From assembly GCA_031550605.1 (NCBI GenBank), contig JAVBOK010000021.1, forward strand, positions 1-64,000: 64,000 nt of DNA. The letters run 5' to 3'. Below the pieces are notes generated by a model. It made no database searches. It saw only the letters and a program-made list of their open reading frames with translations, and was not told the origin of the DNA. The stretch's first letter is position 1, and the number at the start of each line of letters is the position of its first letter. The translations under genes and the position numbers were made by a program. This DNA is from FLUQ01 sp031550605. GTDB taxonomy: Bacteria; Desulfobacterota; Desulfovibrionia; Desulfovibrionales; Desulfovibrionaceae. Positions 51,324 to 60,077 of this stretch are shown piece by piece.

Positions 51324-52112
51324 TCACGATCGGGACCGCCCCGCCCTGCGGTATGCCCACAGCGTCATCCCGGCCCCGCAGAGGATCATGGGCAGACAGA
51401 GCATCTGGCCCATGCTCAGGGACTGGAAGACGAAACCCAGCTGGGCGTCCGGCTCGCGGAAAAATTCCACGATGAAGCGGAAAGTCCCGTACCCGAGCAG
51501 GAACATGCCGCTGACCGCCGCGCGCGGCCGCGGCATGGCGGAATACAGCCAGAGCAGGCAGAAAAAGACCACGCCTTCCAGGGCGGCCTCGTACAGCTGC
51601 GAGGGGTGGCGGGGCAGAGGCCCCGCGCCGGGAAAGACCATGCCCGCGGGCGAATCCGTGATCCGCCCCCAGAGTTCGCCGTTGATGAAGTTGCCCAGAC
51701 GGCCGAAGAACAGCCCCGGCGGCACCAGAGGGGCCATGAAGTCCATGACCTCGAACAGGGTTTTGCCGCGCCGGTACGCGGCGACCCACATCAGAAAAAT
51801 CACCCCCAGCATGCCGCCGTGAAAAGACATGCCCCCGTGCTGCAGAAAAAAGATATCCAGAGGATTGCGCAGGTAGTGCAGGGGGTCGTAAAACAGCGCG
51901 TAGCCCAGCCGGCCGCCGACGATCACGCCGAAAAATCCCCAGGTCAGGATGTCTTCAAAGTCTTTCGGCGAAAAGTCGGCGGAACGCGCGGCCCGATACC
52001 GGCCCAGCAGCCAGGCGGAAAGAAAGCCCAGCAGGTACATCAGCCCGTACCAGCGCACAGCCAGAGGGCCAACGGAAAAAATGACGGGATCGAAACGGGG
52101 ATAGGTCAGCAT
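51324..52112 (-). CDS. lgt: Prolipoprotein diacylglyceryl transferase (Lgt)
   Basis: A 262-residue inner-membrane enzyme that moves diacylglycerol from phosphatidylglycerol to the lipobox cysteine of prolipoproteins. Conserved segments are RWYGLMYLLGFLSAW, GGRLGYALFYDP, HGGMSFHGGMLGV, the Lgt signature GRLGNFINGELWGR and RHPSQLYEA. About seven transmembrane helices fit the family. The start at 52112 gives the normal length. The frame is open much further upstream, but that is antisense to the LolA/MMPL genes. It serves the several lipoproteins encoded nearby. Confidence 0.93.
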   Translation of the reverse strand: MLTYPRFDPVIFSVGPLAVRWYGLMYLLGFLSAWLLGRYRAARSADFSPKDFEDILTWGFFGVIVGGRLGYALFYDPLHYLRNPLDIFFLQHGGMSFHGGMLGVIFLMWVAAYRRGKTLFEVMDFMAPLVPPGLFFGRLGNFINGELWGRITDSPAGMVFPGAGPLPRHPSQLYEAALEGVVFFCLLWLYSAMPRPRAAVSGMFLLGYGTFRFIVEFFREPDAQLGFVFQSLSMGQMLCLPMILCGAGMTLWAYRRAGRSRS

Positions 52113-52208
52113 CACAGGCTTATACTCCGCTCCGGGCCGCCGCGCAATGCCCCGACCGTCCCCGGCCCGGCACTTGCCTGTCCGGCCCTGAAGCGGTATT
52201 TTCCTCCC

Positions 52209-52706
52209 ATGTCTTCTGCAACGCCATCCGCCCCGCGCGGAAATTTTCCCGTGGACGCCGCGTCCATCATCCCCCAGTCCGCCCCCATGCGCCTGGTCGG
52301 AGAGCTGCTTTCCGTGCGGGAAAACGGCGAAGCTCTGGTCCGGGGACTCGTCGCGCCGGACTGCCCCTTTCTGCGTCCCGACGGAAGGCTGACCCCGGCC
52401 GGCCTGCTGGAAATGGCGGCCCAAAGCTGCGCCTGCCTGCAGGGATACCGGACAGCGACGGCAGCCGCCGCGCAGCCGCCGCGCGAAGCCTTTCTGGTGG
52501 GCATGAAGAACGCCCGGTTCCGGCAATGCGCGCATGCGGACGACCCACTGTTCATTACCGTGACCCCGGCGGCGGAACTGGACGGTTTTTTTCTGGCGGA
52601 CGCCGCGATCAACCGCGGCGCGCCGGACGGCCCCCTGATCGCGTCCGTGCGCGTCAAAGCCTATTGCCCTCCGCAATCCGGAGAGAATTCCCATGCTTTC
52701 GTGTAA
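52209..52706 (+). CDS. Hotdog-fold 3-hydroxyacyl-ACP dehydratase-like protein (ApeP-like)
   Basis: A 165-residue protein with the FabA/FabZ-like N-terminal segment ASIIPQSAPMRLVGELLSV and the helix LTPAGLLEMAAQSCACLQGY holding the acidic catalytic position. In aryl-polyene clusters a second dehydratase of this kind (ApeP) works beside ApeI. It would dehydrate 3-hydroxyacyl-ACP during chain building. It is the first gene of the plus-strand operon and divergent from lgt. It overlaps the LolA-like gene by 14 nt. The function is inferred from family and cluster. Confidence 0.72.
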   Translation: MSSATPSAPRGNFPVDAASIIPQSAPMRLVGELLSVRENGEALVRGLVAPDCPFLRPDGRLTPAGLLEMAAQSCACLQGYRTATAAAAQPPREAFLVGMKNARFRQCAHADDPLFITVTPAAELDGFFLADAAINRGAPDGPLIASVRVKAYCPPQSGENSHAFV

Positions 52707-53373
52707 TCGGTTGCTCGTCCGCTTCGCGGCGGCGTTCGCGTTGCTGGCCGCTCTCGGCTCCGTCCCGGCGGGGGCCAGCCCGGACCCCGTACCGTCCATC
52801 CCCCTGTCCGCCGAGGCCGCCCGGCCCGTGCTGGACCGCCTGCGGCAAGGCGTGAAGAACCTGACCAGCCTGCGCTGCGACTTCACGCAGGAAAAACGGC
52901 TGGCCGTATTCAGCCAGACCCTGGTCTCGCGCGGGACTCTCAGCTTTCGCAAGCCGGATTCCCTGCGCTGGGAATACGTCAGCCCCGTGCGTTCCGGTTT
53001 CGTGGTCAACGGGGGAAAAGGCGCCGCCTGGAGTGCCGCGGGCGGCGAAATGCACAAATCCGACCTGCGCGACAGCCGCGAATTCGCGATCCTGGCGGAG
53101 CAGATAGCGCTCTGGCTGGCTTTTGACGAAGACGCCATCAGCCGCCAGTATACGCTGGAGGTGCTTTCCGCATCCCCGGCCATTCTTCGCCTGACCCCGA
53201 AAAACGACGGCGTGCGGCGCTTTCTGCGCGGCCTCATCCTCATCTTCGCCCCTGACGACAGCACGGCCGAAGAAGTGCGCATCCTTGAAGGCGACAACGG
53301 CGACAGCACCATTTTGCGCTTCAGCAACGCCGTGCGCAACGAGGCGTTGCCCGATGCGTTGTTCAAACCCTGA
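52693..53373 (+). CDS. LolA-like periplasmic lipoprotein/lipid carrier
   Basis: A 226-residue exported protein with a signal peptide ending SVPAGAS. The LolA-type core reads NLTSLRCDFTQEKRLAVFSQ, RGTLSFRKPDSLRWEYVSP and RSGFVVNGGKGAAW. Because it is inside a lipid-biosynthesis operon and followed by an MMPL exporter, it likely ferries a polyene-like or other acyl product across the periplasm rather than ordinary lipoproteins. That is inferred from aryl-polyene clusters, where such a gene (ApeL) has the same position. Confidence 0.82.
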   Translation: MLSCNRLLVRFAAAFALLAALGSVPAGASPDPVPSIPLSAEAARPVLDRLRQGVKNLTSLRCDFTQEKRLAVFSQTLVSRGTLSFRKPDSLRWEYVSPVRSGFVVNGGKGAAWSAAGGEMHKSDLRDSREFAILAEQIALWLAFDEDAISRQYTLEVLSASPAILRLTPKNDGVRRFLRGLILIFAPDDSTAEEVRILEGDNGDSTILRFSNAVRNEALPDALFKP

Positions 53374-53385
53374 CGGAACAATCCT

Positions 53386-55794
53386 ATGCCCTGGTTTTTC
53401 CGCAACAGATTTTTGGTGCTCGCCACTCTGGCCTTTCTGTTCCCCCTGCTGGCGCTGGCCGTATTTTTTGATCCCCCCAAAGAGGACATCACGTTTTTTC
53501 TGCCCGACGATCCGGTTTTGGCGGAGCAGTTTTCCGCTTTTCCCCTGACGCCCCCGGCCCGGCTCGTTTTTCTGGAGCTGTCCGCCCGGGACGCCGCGGC
53601 GGCGGACCGCCTGGACGAGGCGGTACGGATCGTCCGCCAAAAGCTGGTCCCGCCGCTGTTCACGGCCGTGCATCCCTCCCCGGCCATGCCGCGCGCGGAA
53701 GATCTGATGAGCCTGGTGCCTTCGCTGCTCAATAACGAGGAATTCACCCGGTACACGAACGCGGCGAAACCGGAAGAGCTGTCCGCGTCCCTGCCCGCCC
53801 TGAAAGCGAATCTGATGGGTCTGCAAGGCGTGGTGCTCAAGGAATTCATCCCCGCCGACCCGCTGGGCATGCTGGCCGTGCTGTTTGACCGCATGAAGCG
53901 CACCGGCCTGCTGCCGAAAGGACGCGAAGGCAAAATGTCCTTTGCCGGCCTGGAAGGGCTGGCTTTCGGCGGCGGACTGCGCAGCGCCGACGGCAGGGCC
54001 AGGCTGCTGTTCATCGAGACGCCGCTGCAGTCCATGGACGCGTACAGCGCGACCGTGGTCGCGGGGATCCTGTCCGGCCTGGCCCCGGCCATGCCCGAAG
54101 GGGTGACCGCAAGCGCCATTTCCGCCCACCAGCAGACGGCGGCCAACATCCGGACCGTGCAGGCGGACATGCGCCGCGTGCTGGTCGCGTCAAGCGCCGC
54201 TCTGGCCCTTATTTTCCTGATCTGGTTGCGCAGCATCGCGTCCCTGCCCGCCCTGTTCCTGCCGGCCTTCGCCCTGCTGGGGGCCTGGGGCTTGCTGTCG
54301 CTGACCCAGGAACGCCTTTCCGGCATCACTCTGGGGTTCGGCGCGGTGCTTCTGGGCATCGTGGTGGATTACGCCCTGCATATCCACTGCGCCATACGCG
54401 CGGGCATGGCTCCCGAACGGGCCGCCTCCGCCCTGTGGCGGCCGCTGTGCGTTTCCTTTCTGACCACGGCGGGCGCGGTCAGCGTGCTGTTTTTCTCCGA
54501 CCTGCCCGGCATGCGCCAGGTCGGGCTGTTTTCCATTCTGGGCTGCGCCGTGGGGCTGCTGCTGGCATTGCTCATCCTGCCCCTGCTGCACAGGCCCCCC
54601 GCGGCGCCCCTTGCGGCAGGGGCCGCTCCCCGCGCGCCGGGCGGCGGCCCGCGCATCCGGCCTCTGCCTTTCTGCCTGTTTCTGCTTTGCGTGGCGGCCG
54701 CCGTCTGGACGGGCAGAAACGTGACCATGCAGGGCGACCTGAGCAGCCTGGGGGTGCGGGATCCCGCCCTCGTTCATGCGGAAAGGGAATTCACGGAACG
54801 CTGGGGGCAGGGTTTCCGCCGTTCCGCCATGCTGGTCGGCAAGGGGCCGGACACGGAAGGCACCCTGACCGACGCCCGCAACGCGCTGCAAACCGTGGAG
54901 GCCGCGTTGCGCGAACGGAAGAGGGAGGACGGCGGGATCATCAGCCCCCTGCCCCTTATCCCGCCCCCGGGCAACCAGACCGCCTCCCGCGGTTTGTGGC
55001 ACCGTTTCGCGCACGGATCCGGACCCGGCCTGCGCCGGGCTCTGGGTCCCGGCGGCGAGGCCGCGGCTCTGGGCTTTGCGGATACGGCTTTCGCTCCGTT
55101 TCTGAACGCGCTGGACGCGCCGTCGCAGCCCATAACCCCCGGCCTGTTCGACCAGGCGGGTCTGGGGCTGATACGCGCCCTGTTCCTGCCGTCTGTGGTC
55201 CTGGACGGCAAGCAGGTCACGGCGGTCATTTCCCTGGTTCCGGATGATCCGGCCCTGCTTGATGCCGTCAGAGGCGATCTGCCGCCCGGCAGTATCATTT
55301 TTTCGCCCACGGGCATCGCCGCGCGCATCAGCGGGGCTGTACGCGACGACTTCACCCGGATGGGGCTGTTCGCCCTGGCCGTGGTCACCCTGTGTCTGGC
55401 CGCCGCGTTGCGCAGCATCCGGGGCTTTCTGCTGGCCATGGTCCCTTCCCTTGCCGGCTGCGCGACCCTTCTTTTCGCTTTCGGTCTGAGCGGACGGCCC
55501 ATGAACATGTTCACCGCCGCCGCGATACCGCTGGTCATGGGCCTGTGCGCGGAATACGGCATTTTCATGACCCGGCACGTGACCCGCCCGGACGCGGCCT
55601 CCACCCCCAAAGCCATCCTGCTGTCCGGGCTGACCACCCTGGCCGGTTTCGGATGTCTGGCGCTGGCGGACCATCCCGCCTTGCACACACTGGGTCTGGC
55701 CGTGGCGGCGGGCATCGGCGCGGCCATCCCCGCCGCCCTGTGGCTGCTGCCGCTGCTCGCCGGAAAAAACCGTACCGGAACAGAGCAACTTTGA
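53386..55794 (+). CDS. MMPL/RND-family exporter
   Basis: An 802-residue inner-membrane transporter with the duplicated RND topology: one helix, a periplasmic domain, and five or six helices, twice. Proton-relay-type residues are visible in LGIVVDYALHIHCAI and VMGLCAEYGIFMTRHV. Periplasmic loops lie at about residues 35-250 and 440-625. MMPL proteins export lipids and glycolipids, and ApeM-type members occur in aryl-polyene clusters. It probably extracts the product made by this operon to the LolA-like carrier. It begins 12 bp after the LolA-like gene. Confidence 0.87.
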   Translation: MPWFFRNRFLVLATLAFLFPLLALAVFFDPPKEDITFFLPDDPVLAEQFSAFPLTPPARLVFLELSARDAAAADRLDEAVRIVRQKLVPPLFTAVHPSPAMPRAEDLMSLVPSLLNNEEFTRYTNAAKPEELSASLPALKANLMGLQGVVLKEFIPADPLGMLAVLFDRMKRTGLLPKGREGKMSFAGLEGLAFGGGLRSADGRARLLFIETPLQSMDAYSATVVAGILSGLAPAMPEGVTASAISAHQQTAANIRTVQADMRRVLVASSAALALIFLIWLRSIASLPALFLPAFALLGAWGLLSLTQERLSGITLGFGAVLLGIVVDYALHIHCAIRAGMAPERAASALWRPLCVSFLTTAGAVSVLFFSDLPGMRQVGLFSILGCAVGLLLALLILPLLHRPPAAPLAAGAAPRAPGGGPRIRPLPFCLFLLCVAAAVWTGRNVTMQGDLSSLGVRDPALVHAEREFTERWGQGFRRSAMLVGKGPDTEGTLTDARNALQTVEAALRERKREDGGIISPLPLIPPPGNQTASRGLWHRFAHGSGPGLRRALGPGGEAAALGFADTAFAPFLNALDAPSQPITPGLFDQAGLGLIRALFLPSVVLDGKQVTAVISLVPDDPALLDAVRGDLPPGSIIFSPTGIAARISGAVRDDFTRMGLFALAVVTLCLAAALRSIRGFLLAMVPSLAGCATLLFAFGLSGRPMNMFTAAAIPLVMGLCAEYGIFMTRHVTRPDAASTPKAILLSGLTTLAGFGCLALADHPALHTLGLAVAAGIGAAIPAALWLLPLLAGKNRTGTEQL

Positions 55795-55987
55795 GATTTC
55801 CATGGGCCGGTTTGTAAAAAACACACAACACACTTTTCCCGGATGCGTACGCGCCGAAGCGGCGTGCGCCCGGCGCGCGCCGCGCTGTTCGCTTGCGGGC
55901 GGCGCAACCGCCGCGAGGCGGCCACTTCGTTGCGCCGCGTATCCGCCGGGGTATTTCCAGAGTGAAACTGCTCCAAAGAAGGTCCGC

Positions 55988-56791
55988 ATGCGTAAGCGAA
56001 TGCCCGTTCCCCGGCTCGTTGCCCTGTGCGCCGCCATGCTTGCCGCCGCCTGCGCCCCCCGTGCGGACCCGAACAGCCTGCGCGCCGTTGACCCCGTTAT
56101 CGAAGCCCTCTGCGCGCCGAACCGCCTGGACCACGCGCTGGCGGCGGCGCCGCGGGGCTGGCGTTTTTCCGCTCTGTTCTCCGTTTCGGACAAACGTATT
56201 CCCCTGCTGATCCTGGTCAGGGCCGCCCGCTCCCCGGCCGCGCGGGCTCCGCGGACCGGACAGGCTCCGCAGGATCCGGCCGGGCTGGAGGCCGTGCTGC
56301 TGACGGAAACCGGCATGAGCCTGTGCTCTCTGGCCGTCACGGCCGACGAGGCGGCCGTGCGGACCAGCCTTCCCGACAGCCGGATCACGGCCCTGTGCGA
56401 ACGGACGGGCACGGCCCTGCAGCGACTTGTCCTCTCGCCCCGGCCGGACGGGCGGGACAGGCTGCTGCGCGGCACGGAAAGCGCTGCCGAAGCTCTGCTC
56501 GACCCCACGGACCGGGCGCCCAGAACCGCCCTGTGGCGGGAACAGGGCTGGGACAAACTGGGCTTTTTCTTCACGCCGGACGGGCCGCTTCGGGAAAAAC
56601 GCGCCGTCAGGGGCGACGCGCTGCAATGGAAGGCGCAGTACGCGGACCACGCCCGGGACGGGGGGCTGTACATCCCCCGTAACTGGCGGTATGCGGAAGG
56701 CTTCTGGAACATCCGCCTGGCCTTGCTGCCGCCTGATCCGGCGGCGGACGGAACGGCGGACGGAGACGCGCATGGACAGAATAACCGCTGA
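55988..56791 (+). CDS. Lipoprotein of unknown function (possibly DUF3261/LolB-like)
   Basis: A 267-residue protein with a lipoprotein signal (VALCAAMLAAAC|APRAD). The middle contains GLEAVLLTETGMSLCSLAVT, reminiscent of the LolB-like DUF3261 proteins in aryl-polyene clusters, but the match is weak by eye. The C-terminus has GWDKLGFFFTPDGPLREKRA. It may act at the outer membrane as acceptor for the LolA-like carrier, inferred from position. AAGAAGG precedes the ATG at 55988. The 193 bp between the exporter and this gene show no convincing coding content. Confidence 0.62.
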   Translation: MRKRMPVPRLVALCAAMLAAACAPRADPNSLRAVDPVIEALCAPNRLDHALAAAPRGWRFSALFSVSDKRIPLLILVRAARSPAARAPRTGQAPQDPAGLEAVLLTETGMSLCSLAVTADEAAVRTSLPDSRITALCERTGTALQRLVLSPRPDGRDRLLRGTESAAEALLDPTDRAPRTALWREQGWDKLGFFFTPDGPLREKRAVRGDALQWKAQYADHARDGGLYIPRNWRYAEGFWNIRLALLPPDPAADGTADGDAHGQNNR

Positions 56792-57140
56792 ACTGGCCGC
56801 GGCCATGACGGGCCTGGAACGGGACGGCGACGGCTGGCGGGCCGCGTTTCGCCTGCCGCCCGCGTTCGTTGGTTTTGCCGGGCATTTTCCCGGCCGGCCC
56901 ATTACCCCGGCCGTGGCCCAGATCCAAATGGGCTGTTTGGTGCTGGCGGCCGGAACGGGCCTGTCCCCCTGTCCGCAGCCCGGCCGCGTGGATGCCGCCA
57001 AGTTCACCCGGCCCCTGGGTCCGGAAGAAGCCCTCACGGTCCGCGTCCTGCCCGCCGGAACGAAGCGCTGGAAAGCCTTTGTCCTTGCGGGGAACGAAAG
57101 GGCCGCGGAATTCACTCTGAGCTTTGAGGATGCCCCATGA
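56772..57140 (+). CDS. ApeI-like hotdog dehydratase
   Basis: A 122-residue FabZ-like protein. The catalytic His region is FAGHFPGRPITPAVAQIQMG, followed by RVDAAKFTRPLGPEE. Where FabZ has Glu in the helix after PGV, this protein has Gln-Ile-Gln, a substitution common in ApeI-type proteins and worth noting. It would dehydrate 3-hydroxyacyl-ACP intermediates. It overlaps the preceding lipoprotein gene by 20 nt and the thioesterase by 4 nt. Confidence 0.78.
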   Translation: MDRITAELAAAMTGLERDGDGWRAAFRLPPAFVGFAGHFPGRPITPAVAQIQMGCLVLAAGTGLSPCPQPGRVDAAKFTRPLGPEEALTVRVLPAGTKRWKAFVLAGNERAAEFTLSFEDAP

Positions 57141-57652
57141 CCATCCGGACCCGCAACGCCGCTGACCACAAAGAATCCGGCCCGCCACCGCTGACGCGCG
57201 GGGTGACACGCAGCGTGCGCTTTGAGGAAACGGACCCCATGGGCCTGGTCTGGCACGGCAGGTACCCCGGCTATTTCGAGGACGCCAGGGTCATGCTGGG
57301 CAACAGCCTGGGCATCGGGTATCTGGATTTTTACGCGGCCGGTTTCGTGCTGCCCGTGACCCGCATGCACATCGATTATAAACGGCCCCTGCGCTACGGC
57401 GACACCTTCGTCATCACGGCCTCCCTCGTCTATACCCCGGCGGCCCGCCTGCACACCGAATACGTGCTGACCAGAAACGGGGGCATCGTCTGCACCGGCC
57501 ACACCATCCAGCATTTCACCACCAAAGAGGGCGCGCTGTGCATTGCCAGGCCGGCCATGTACGACGCTTTCTGCATCCGCTGGCTGCGCGGGGAGCTCAC
57601 GGCCGAACTGCCGCCTTTCGCGCGGTTCAGCCCGGAGATCCCTTCCTCATGA
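57137..57652 (+). CDS. Acyl-CoA/ACP thioesterase (4HBT/YbgC-like)
   Basis: A 171-residue hotdog thioesterase. VRFEETDPMGLVWHGRYPGY followed by FEDAR is the 4-hydroxybenzoyl-CoA thioesterase signature with the catalytic Asp. MHIDYKRPLRYGDTFVI and GGIVCTGHTIQHF complete the fold. It would release or proof-read acyl chains. ApeK-type thioesterases hold this role in aryl-polyene clusters. It overlaps both neighbours by 4 nt. Confidence 0.85.
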   Translation: MTIRTRNAADHKESGPPPLTRGVTRSVRFEETDPMGLVWHGRYPGYFEDARVMLGNSLGIGYLDFYAAGFVLPVTRMHIDYKRPLRYGDTFVITASLVYTPAARLHTEYVLTRNGGIVCTGHTIQHFTTKEGALCIARPAMYDAFCIRWLRGELTAELPPFARFSPEIPSS

Positions 57653-58866
57653 TCCGCGTCGGGGAACCCGGCCGGTCCGGGGCCGGCCTGCCGGACAGCG
57701 TGCTGCTGGTCGTTCCCGTGTACAATCACGGCGCCGCGATCCGCGCGGTGGCGGAAAAGGCCCTGGCCGCCCATCCCCACGTGCTGGTGGTGGACGACGG
57801 TTCCGACGAACCGGTGCCGGGCCTGCTGGCCGGTCTGCCCCTGGCCTGCCTGCGGCTGGAGCGCAACGGCGGCAAGGGCGAGGCCATCCGCCGGGCCGCG
57901 GCCTGGGCGGCGGACGCGCGTTTCACCCACATTCTGACCCTTGACGCCGACGGCCAGCATGATCCGGCGGACGCCGCGCGTTTCGCGCCGGTCCTCGCCG
58001 AAAACCCCAACGCCATTATCGTGGGCGCGCGGGATTTTTCCGTTCCCAACGTGCCGGGCTCATCCCGCTTCGGCCGGTCCTTTTCCGGGTTCTGGATGCG
58101 GGTGCAGACCGGGGTCAGGGTCAGCGACATGCAAAGCGGCTTTCGTCTGTACCCCGTGGCGGCGCTGCTGTCCGTGCCCTGTTCGGAAGCGCGTTTCGCC
58201 TTTGAGATCGAAATCCTGGTCCGGGCCGTCTGGTCCGGTTTTCCCCTGCTCGAGGTCCCCGTGTCGGTCCATTACCCGCCGCCGGGCGAACGGGTGTCGC
58301 ATTTTCGCGCCCTGTACGACAATTTCCGCATCACGTTGCTGAACACCCGGTTGACCATGCGGTCCATGCTGCCCATGCCCCACCGCCGCCTGCTGTCCGA
58401 GGACGGGGGCAGGATCAGCGTGGCGCGGCCCATGGAATCGCTGCGCGGCCTGCTGGCCACCAGGGAAACCCCGCTGAACCTGGGGCTTTCCGCGGGGCTG
58501 GGCATCTTTTTCGGCACCCTGCCTATCATCGGGTTCCAGATCATCAGCATTCTTTTTCTGTGCAGCTATTTCCGGTTGAACAAATACTGCGCCCTGGCCG
58601 TCAGCCAGCTGGCCATGCCCCCCCTGGTGCCGGCCCTGGCCGTGGAGGCGGGACACTACTGCCTGCACGGCGAATGGCTGACGGAAATTTCCTGGCGCAC
58701 CCTGGGGCACGAGGCCCCGCACCGCCTGCTGGAATGGGTGGTGGGATCCCTGCTGCTGGCCCCGCTGCTGGCCCTGCTGCTGGGGGGCCTGGTCTTTGCC
58801 CTGGCCCTGGCCGCCAGGGCCGGCCTGTCGGGGAAAAAAGCGAAAAAAACCGGTACAGAGCCATGA
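57649..58866 (+). CDS. GT2 glycosyltransferase fused to DUF2062 membrane domain
   Basis: A 405-residue protein. Residues 15-240 are a DPM1-like GT2 domain: VLLVVPVYNHGAAIRAVAEK, HVLVVDDGSDEPV, HILTLDADGQHDPADAARF and SGFRLYPVAALLSV. Residues ~275-395 are a DUF2062-type membrane domain: LGLSAGLGIFFGTLPIIGFQ, LNKYCALAVSQLAMPPLVPA and two further helices. It would glycosylate a lipid or acyl intermediate at the membrane. A GT2 gene is a normal member of aryl-polyene clusters. It overlaps the thioesterase and acyltransferase genes by 4 nt each. Confidence 0.87.
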   Translation: MIRVGEPGRSGAGLPDSVLLVVPVYNHGAAIRAVAEKALAAHPHVLVVDDGSDEPVPGLLAGLPLACLRLERNGGKGEAIRRAAAWAADARFTHILTLDADGQHDPADAARFAPVLAENPNAIIVGARDFSVPNVPGSSRFGRSFSGFWMRVQTGVRVSDMQSGFRLYPVAALLSVPCSEARFAFEIEILVRAVWSGFPLLEVPVSVHYPPPGERVSHFRALYDNFRITLLNTRLTMRSMLPMPHRRLLSEDGGRISVARPMESLRGLLATRETPLNLGLSAGLGIFFGTLPIIGFQIISILFLCSYFRLNKYCALAVSQLAMPPLVPALAVEAGHYCLHGEWLTEISWRTLGHEAPHRLLEWVVGSLLLAPLLALLLGGLVFALALAARAGLSGKKAKKTGTEP

Positions 58867-59804
58867 ACGCCCGGCCTGCCCCCCCGCCGCTGCCCGAGCG
58901 CAATTTCGGGAACAAGGCGCAGTACGGTTTTTTCCACCATCTGATCCGCCTGGCCGGCATCCGGCTCAGCCGGCCGGTGCTGGCCCTGGTCGTGTTGTGG
59001 TATACGCTGCTGCCTCACGGCCGCAGGCGCTCCCTGCCCTACATCGAGCGGCGCTTCGGCCCGGCGGACTGGACGCGGCGGCTGCGCCAGGTCTGGAAAC
59101 AGCAGCACTGTTTCGGCACCCTGCTGCTGGAACGGCTGATGCTGCGCATAACCGGCCGGGGCGGGATGCTGTACGAAAAAGAGCCCAGCGGCAGGCTGAA
59201 AACCCTGATGGACCGCGGCCGGGGCCTGGTGGTGCTGTCCGCGCATGTGGGCGGCTGGCAGGGGGCCGTGGGAGGGCTGCGTTTTCTTGACAGGCCCGTG
59301 AACATTCTGCAATACCGGGCTGACCACCACGGGGACCAGCATTTTTTCCGGTACGGGGCCGAAGAGGGCGGCGCCCCCGTCCGCTGCATCAACGTGGCGG
59401 ACTATTTCGGCGGCATGCTGGAAGCCCACGCGGCCCTGGGCCGGGGCGAGGTTGTCTGCCTGATGGGCGACAGGATTTTCCAGCCCGGGGAACCTGCCGT
59501 GGATCTGCCTTTTCTGGGCAAGCCGGCGCGTTTTCCGGTGGGGGCATACAGGCTGGCCGCCATCAGCGGCGCGCCCATCGCCGTGATTTTCATTCTGCGC
59601 GGCGACCACGGCCCGGAGAACAGCCCCCATCCCGGCGGCGAAAACCTGTACCTGCGCCTGGCCGGGATAATTGAACCGGTGAAGAGGAATGCACGCTCCG
59701 CGGACGCCTGGAAGGATGAAGCCGCGGCCTATGTCCGGCATCTGGAATCCGTTGTGCGGGAGCATCCGTACCAGTTTTTCAACTTTTACGACATGTGGCG
59801 ATAG
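58863..59804 (+). CDS. LpxL/HtrB-like acyltransferase
   Basis: A 313-residue membrane-anchored acyltransferase of the lipid A late-acyltransferase superfamily. The catalytic His is in LVVLSAHVGGWQGAVGGL. The usual His-x4-(Glu/Asp) reads H-VGGW-Q here. VCLMGDRIFQPGEPAVDLPF and YQFFNFYDMWR are further family segments. In aryl-polyene clusters such a protein attaches the chain to a lipid or glyceride head. It overlaps the GT2 gene by 4 nt and is 9 bp from the ACP gene. Confidence 0.83.
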   Translation: MNARPAPPPLPERNFGNKAQYGFFHHLIRLAGIRLSRPVLALVVLWYTLLPHGRRRSLPYIERRFGPADWTRRLRQVWKQQHCFGTLLLERLMLRITGRGGMLYEKEPSGRLKTLMDRGRGLVVLSAHVGGWQGAVGGLRFLDRPVNILQYRADHHGDQHFFRYGAEEGGAPVRCINVADYFGGMLEAHAALGRGEVVCLMGDRIFQPGEPAVDLPFLGKPARFPVGAYRLAAISGAPIAVIFILRGDHGPENSPHPGGENLYLRLAGIIEPVKRNARSADAWKDEAAAYVRHLESVVREHPYQFFNFYDMWR

Positions 59805-59813
59805 GAGAACATC

Positions 59814-60077
59814 GTGCCCCAAAGCGAAACGGAACTGCGCAGCGCGCTGAAACAGGCCCTTGTGCAGGAGCTGAACCTGCAGGACGTGACGCCGGACGGC
59901 ATCGGCGACGACGCCCCCCTGTTCGGCGAAGGCCTGGGCCTTGATTCCCTGGACGCGGTGGAACTTGTGGTGATGCTGGAAAAACGTTTCGGCATCCATA
60001 TCGACAACATGGCCGACGGGCGCGAGGCGTTTGCCTCCATCGCCGCTCTGGCCCGCTACATCCTCGACAAACGCTGA
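59814..60077 (+). CDS. Acyl carrier protein
   Basis: An 87-residue ACP. The phosphopantetheine attachment site is Ser45 in GLGLDSLDAVELVV, with the acidic helix II MLEKRFGIHIDN. It starts with GTG, with TAGGAG upstream. Its stop codon overlaps the ketosynthase start (TGATG), so carrier and condensing enzyme are translationally coupled. It would carry the growing chain for the dehydratases, ketosynthase and acyltransferase of this operon. Only one ACP is seen, whereas classical aryl-polyene clusters have two. Confidence 0.92.
   Translation: MPQSETELRSALKQALVQELNLQDVTPDGIGDDAPLFGEGLGLDSLDAVELVVMLEKRFGIHIDNMADGREAFASIAALARYILDKR

Noticed and set aside
52172..52202. Sigma-70-like TTGCCT-N17-TATTTT before the dehydratase gene
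   Set aside because: Only 4 of 6 bases match in each box, and the predicted start would coincide with the ATG, leaving no leader; too weak to report as a feature.
51324..54359. 1011-codon minus-strand frame containing lgt
   Set aside because: Only the last 262 residues are Lgt. The upstream part is antisense to the dehydratase, LolA-like and MMPL genes and looks like Ser/Arg-rich shadow sequence.
55802..55987. N-terminal extension of the lipoprotein gene from the ATG at 55802
   Set aside because: The extension would bury the lipoprotein signal peptide, has no hydrophobic start and no family resemblance; the ATG at 55988 has AAGAAGG upstream.
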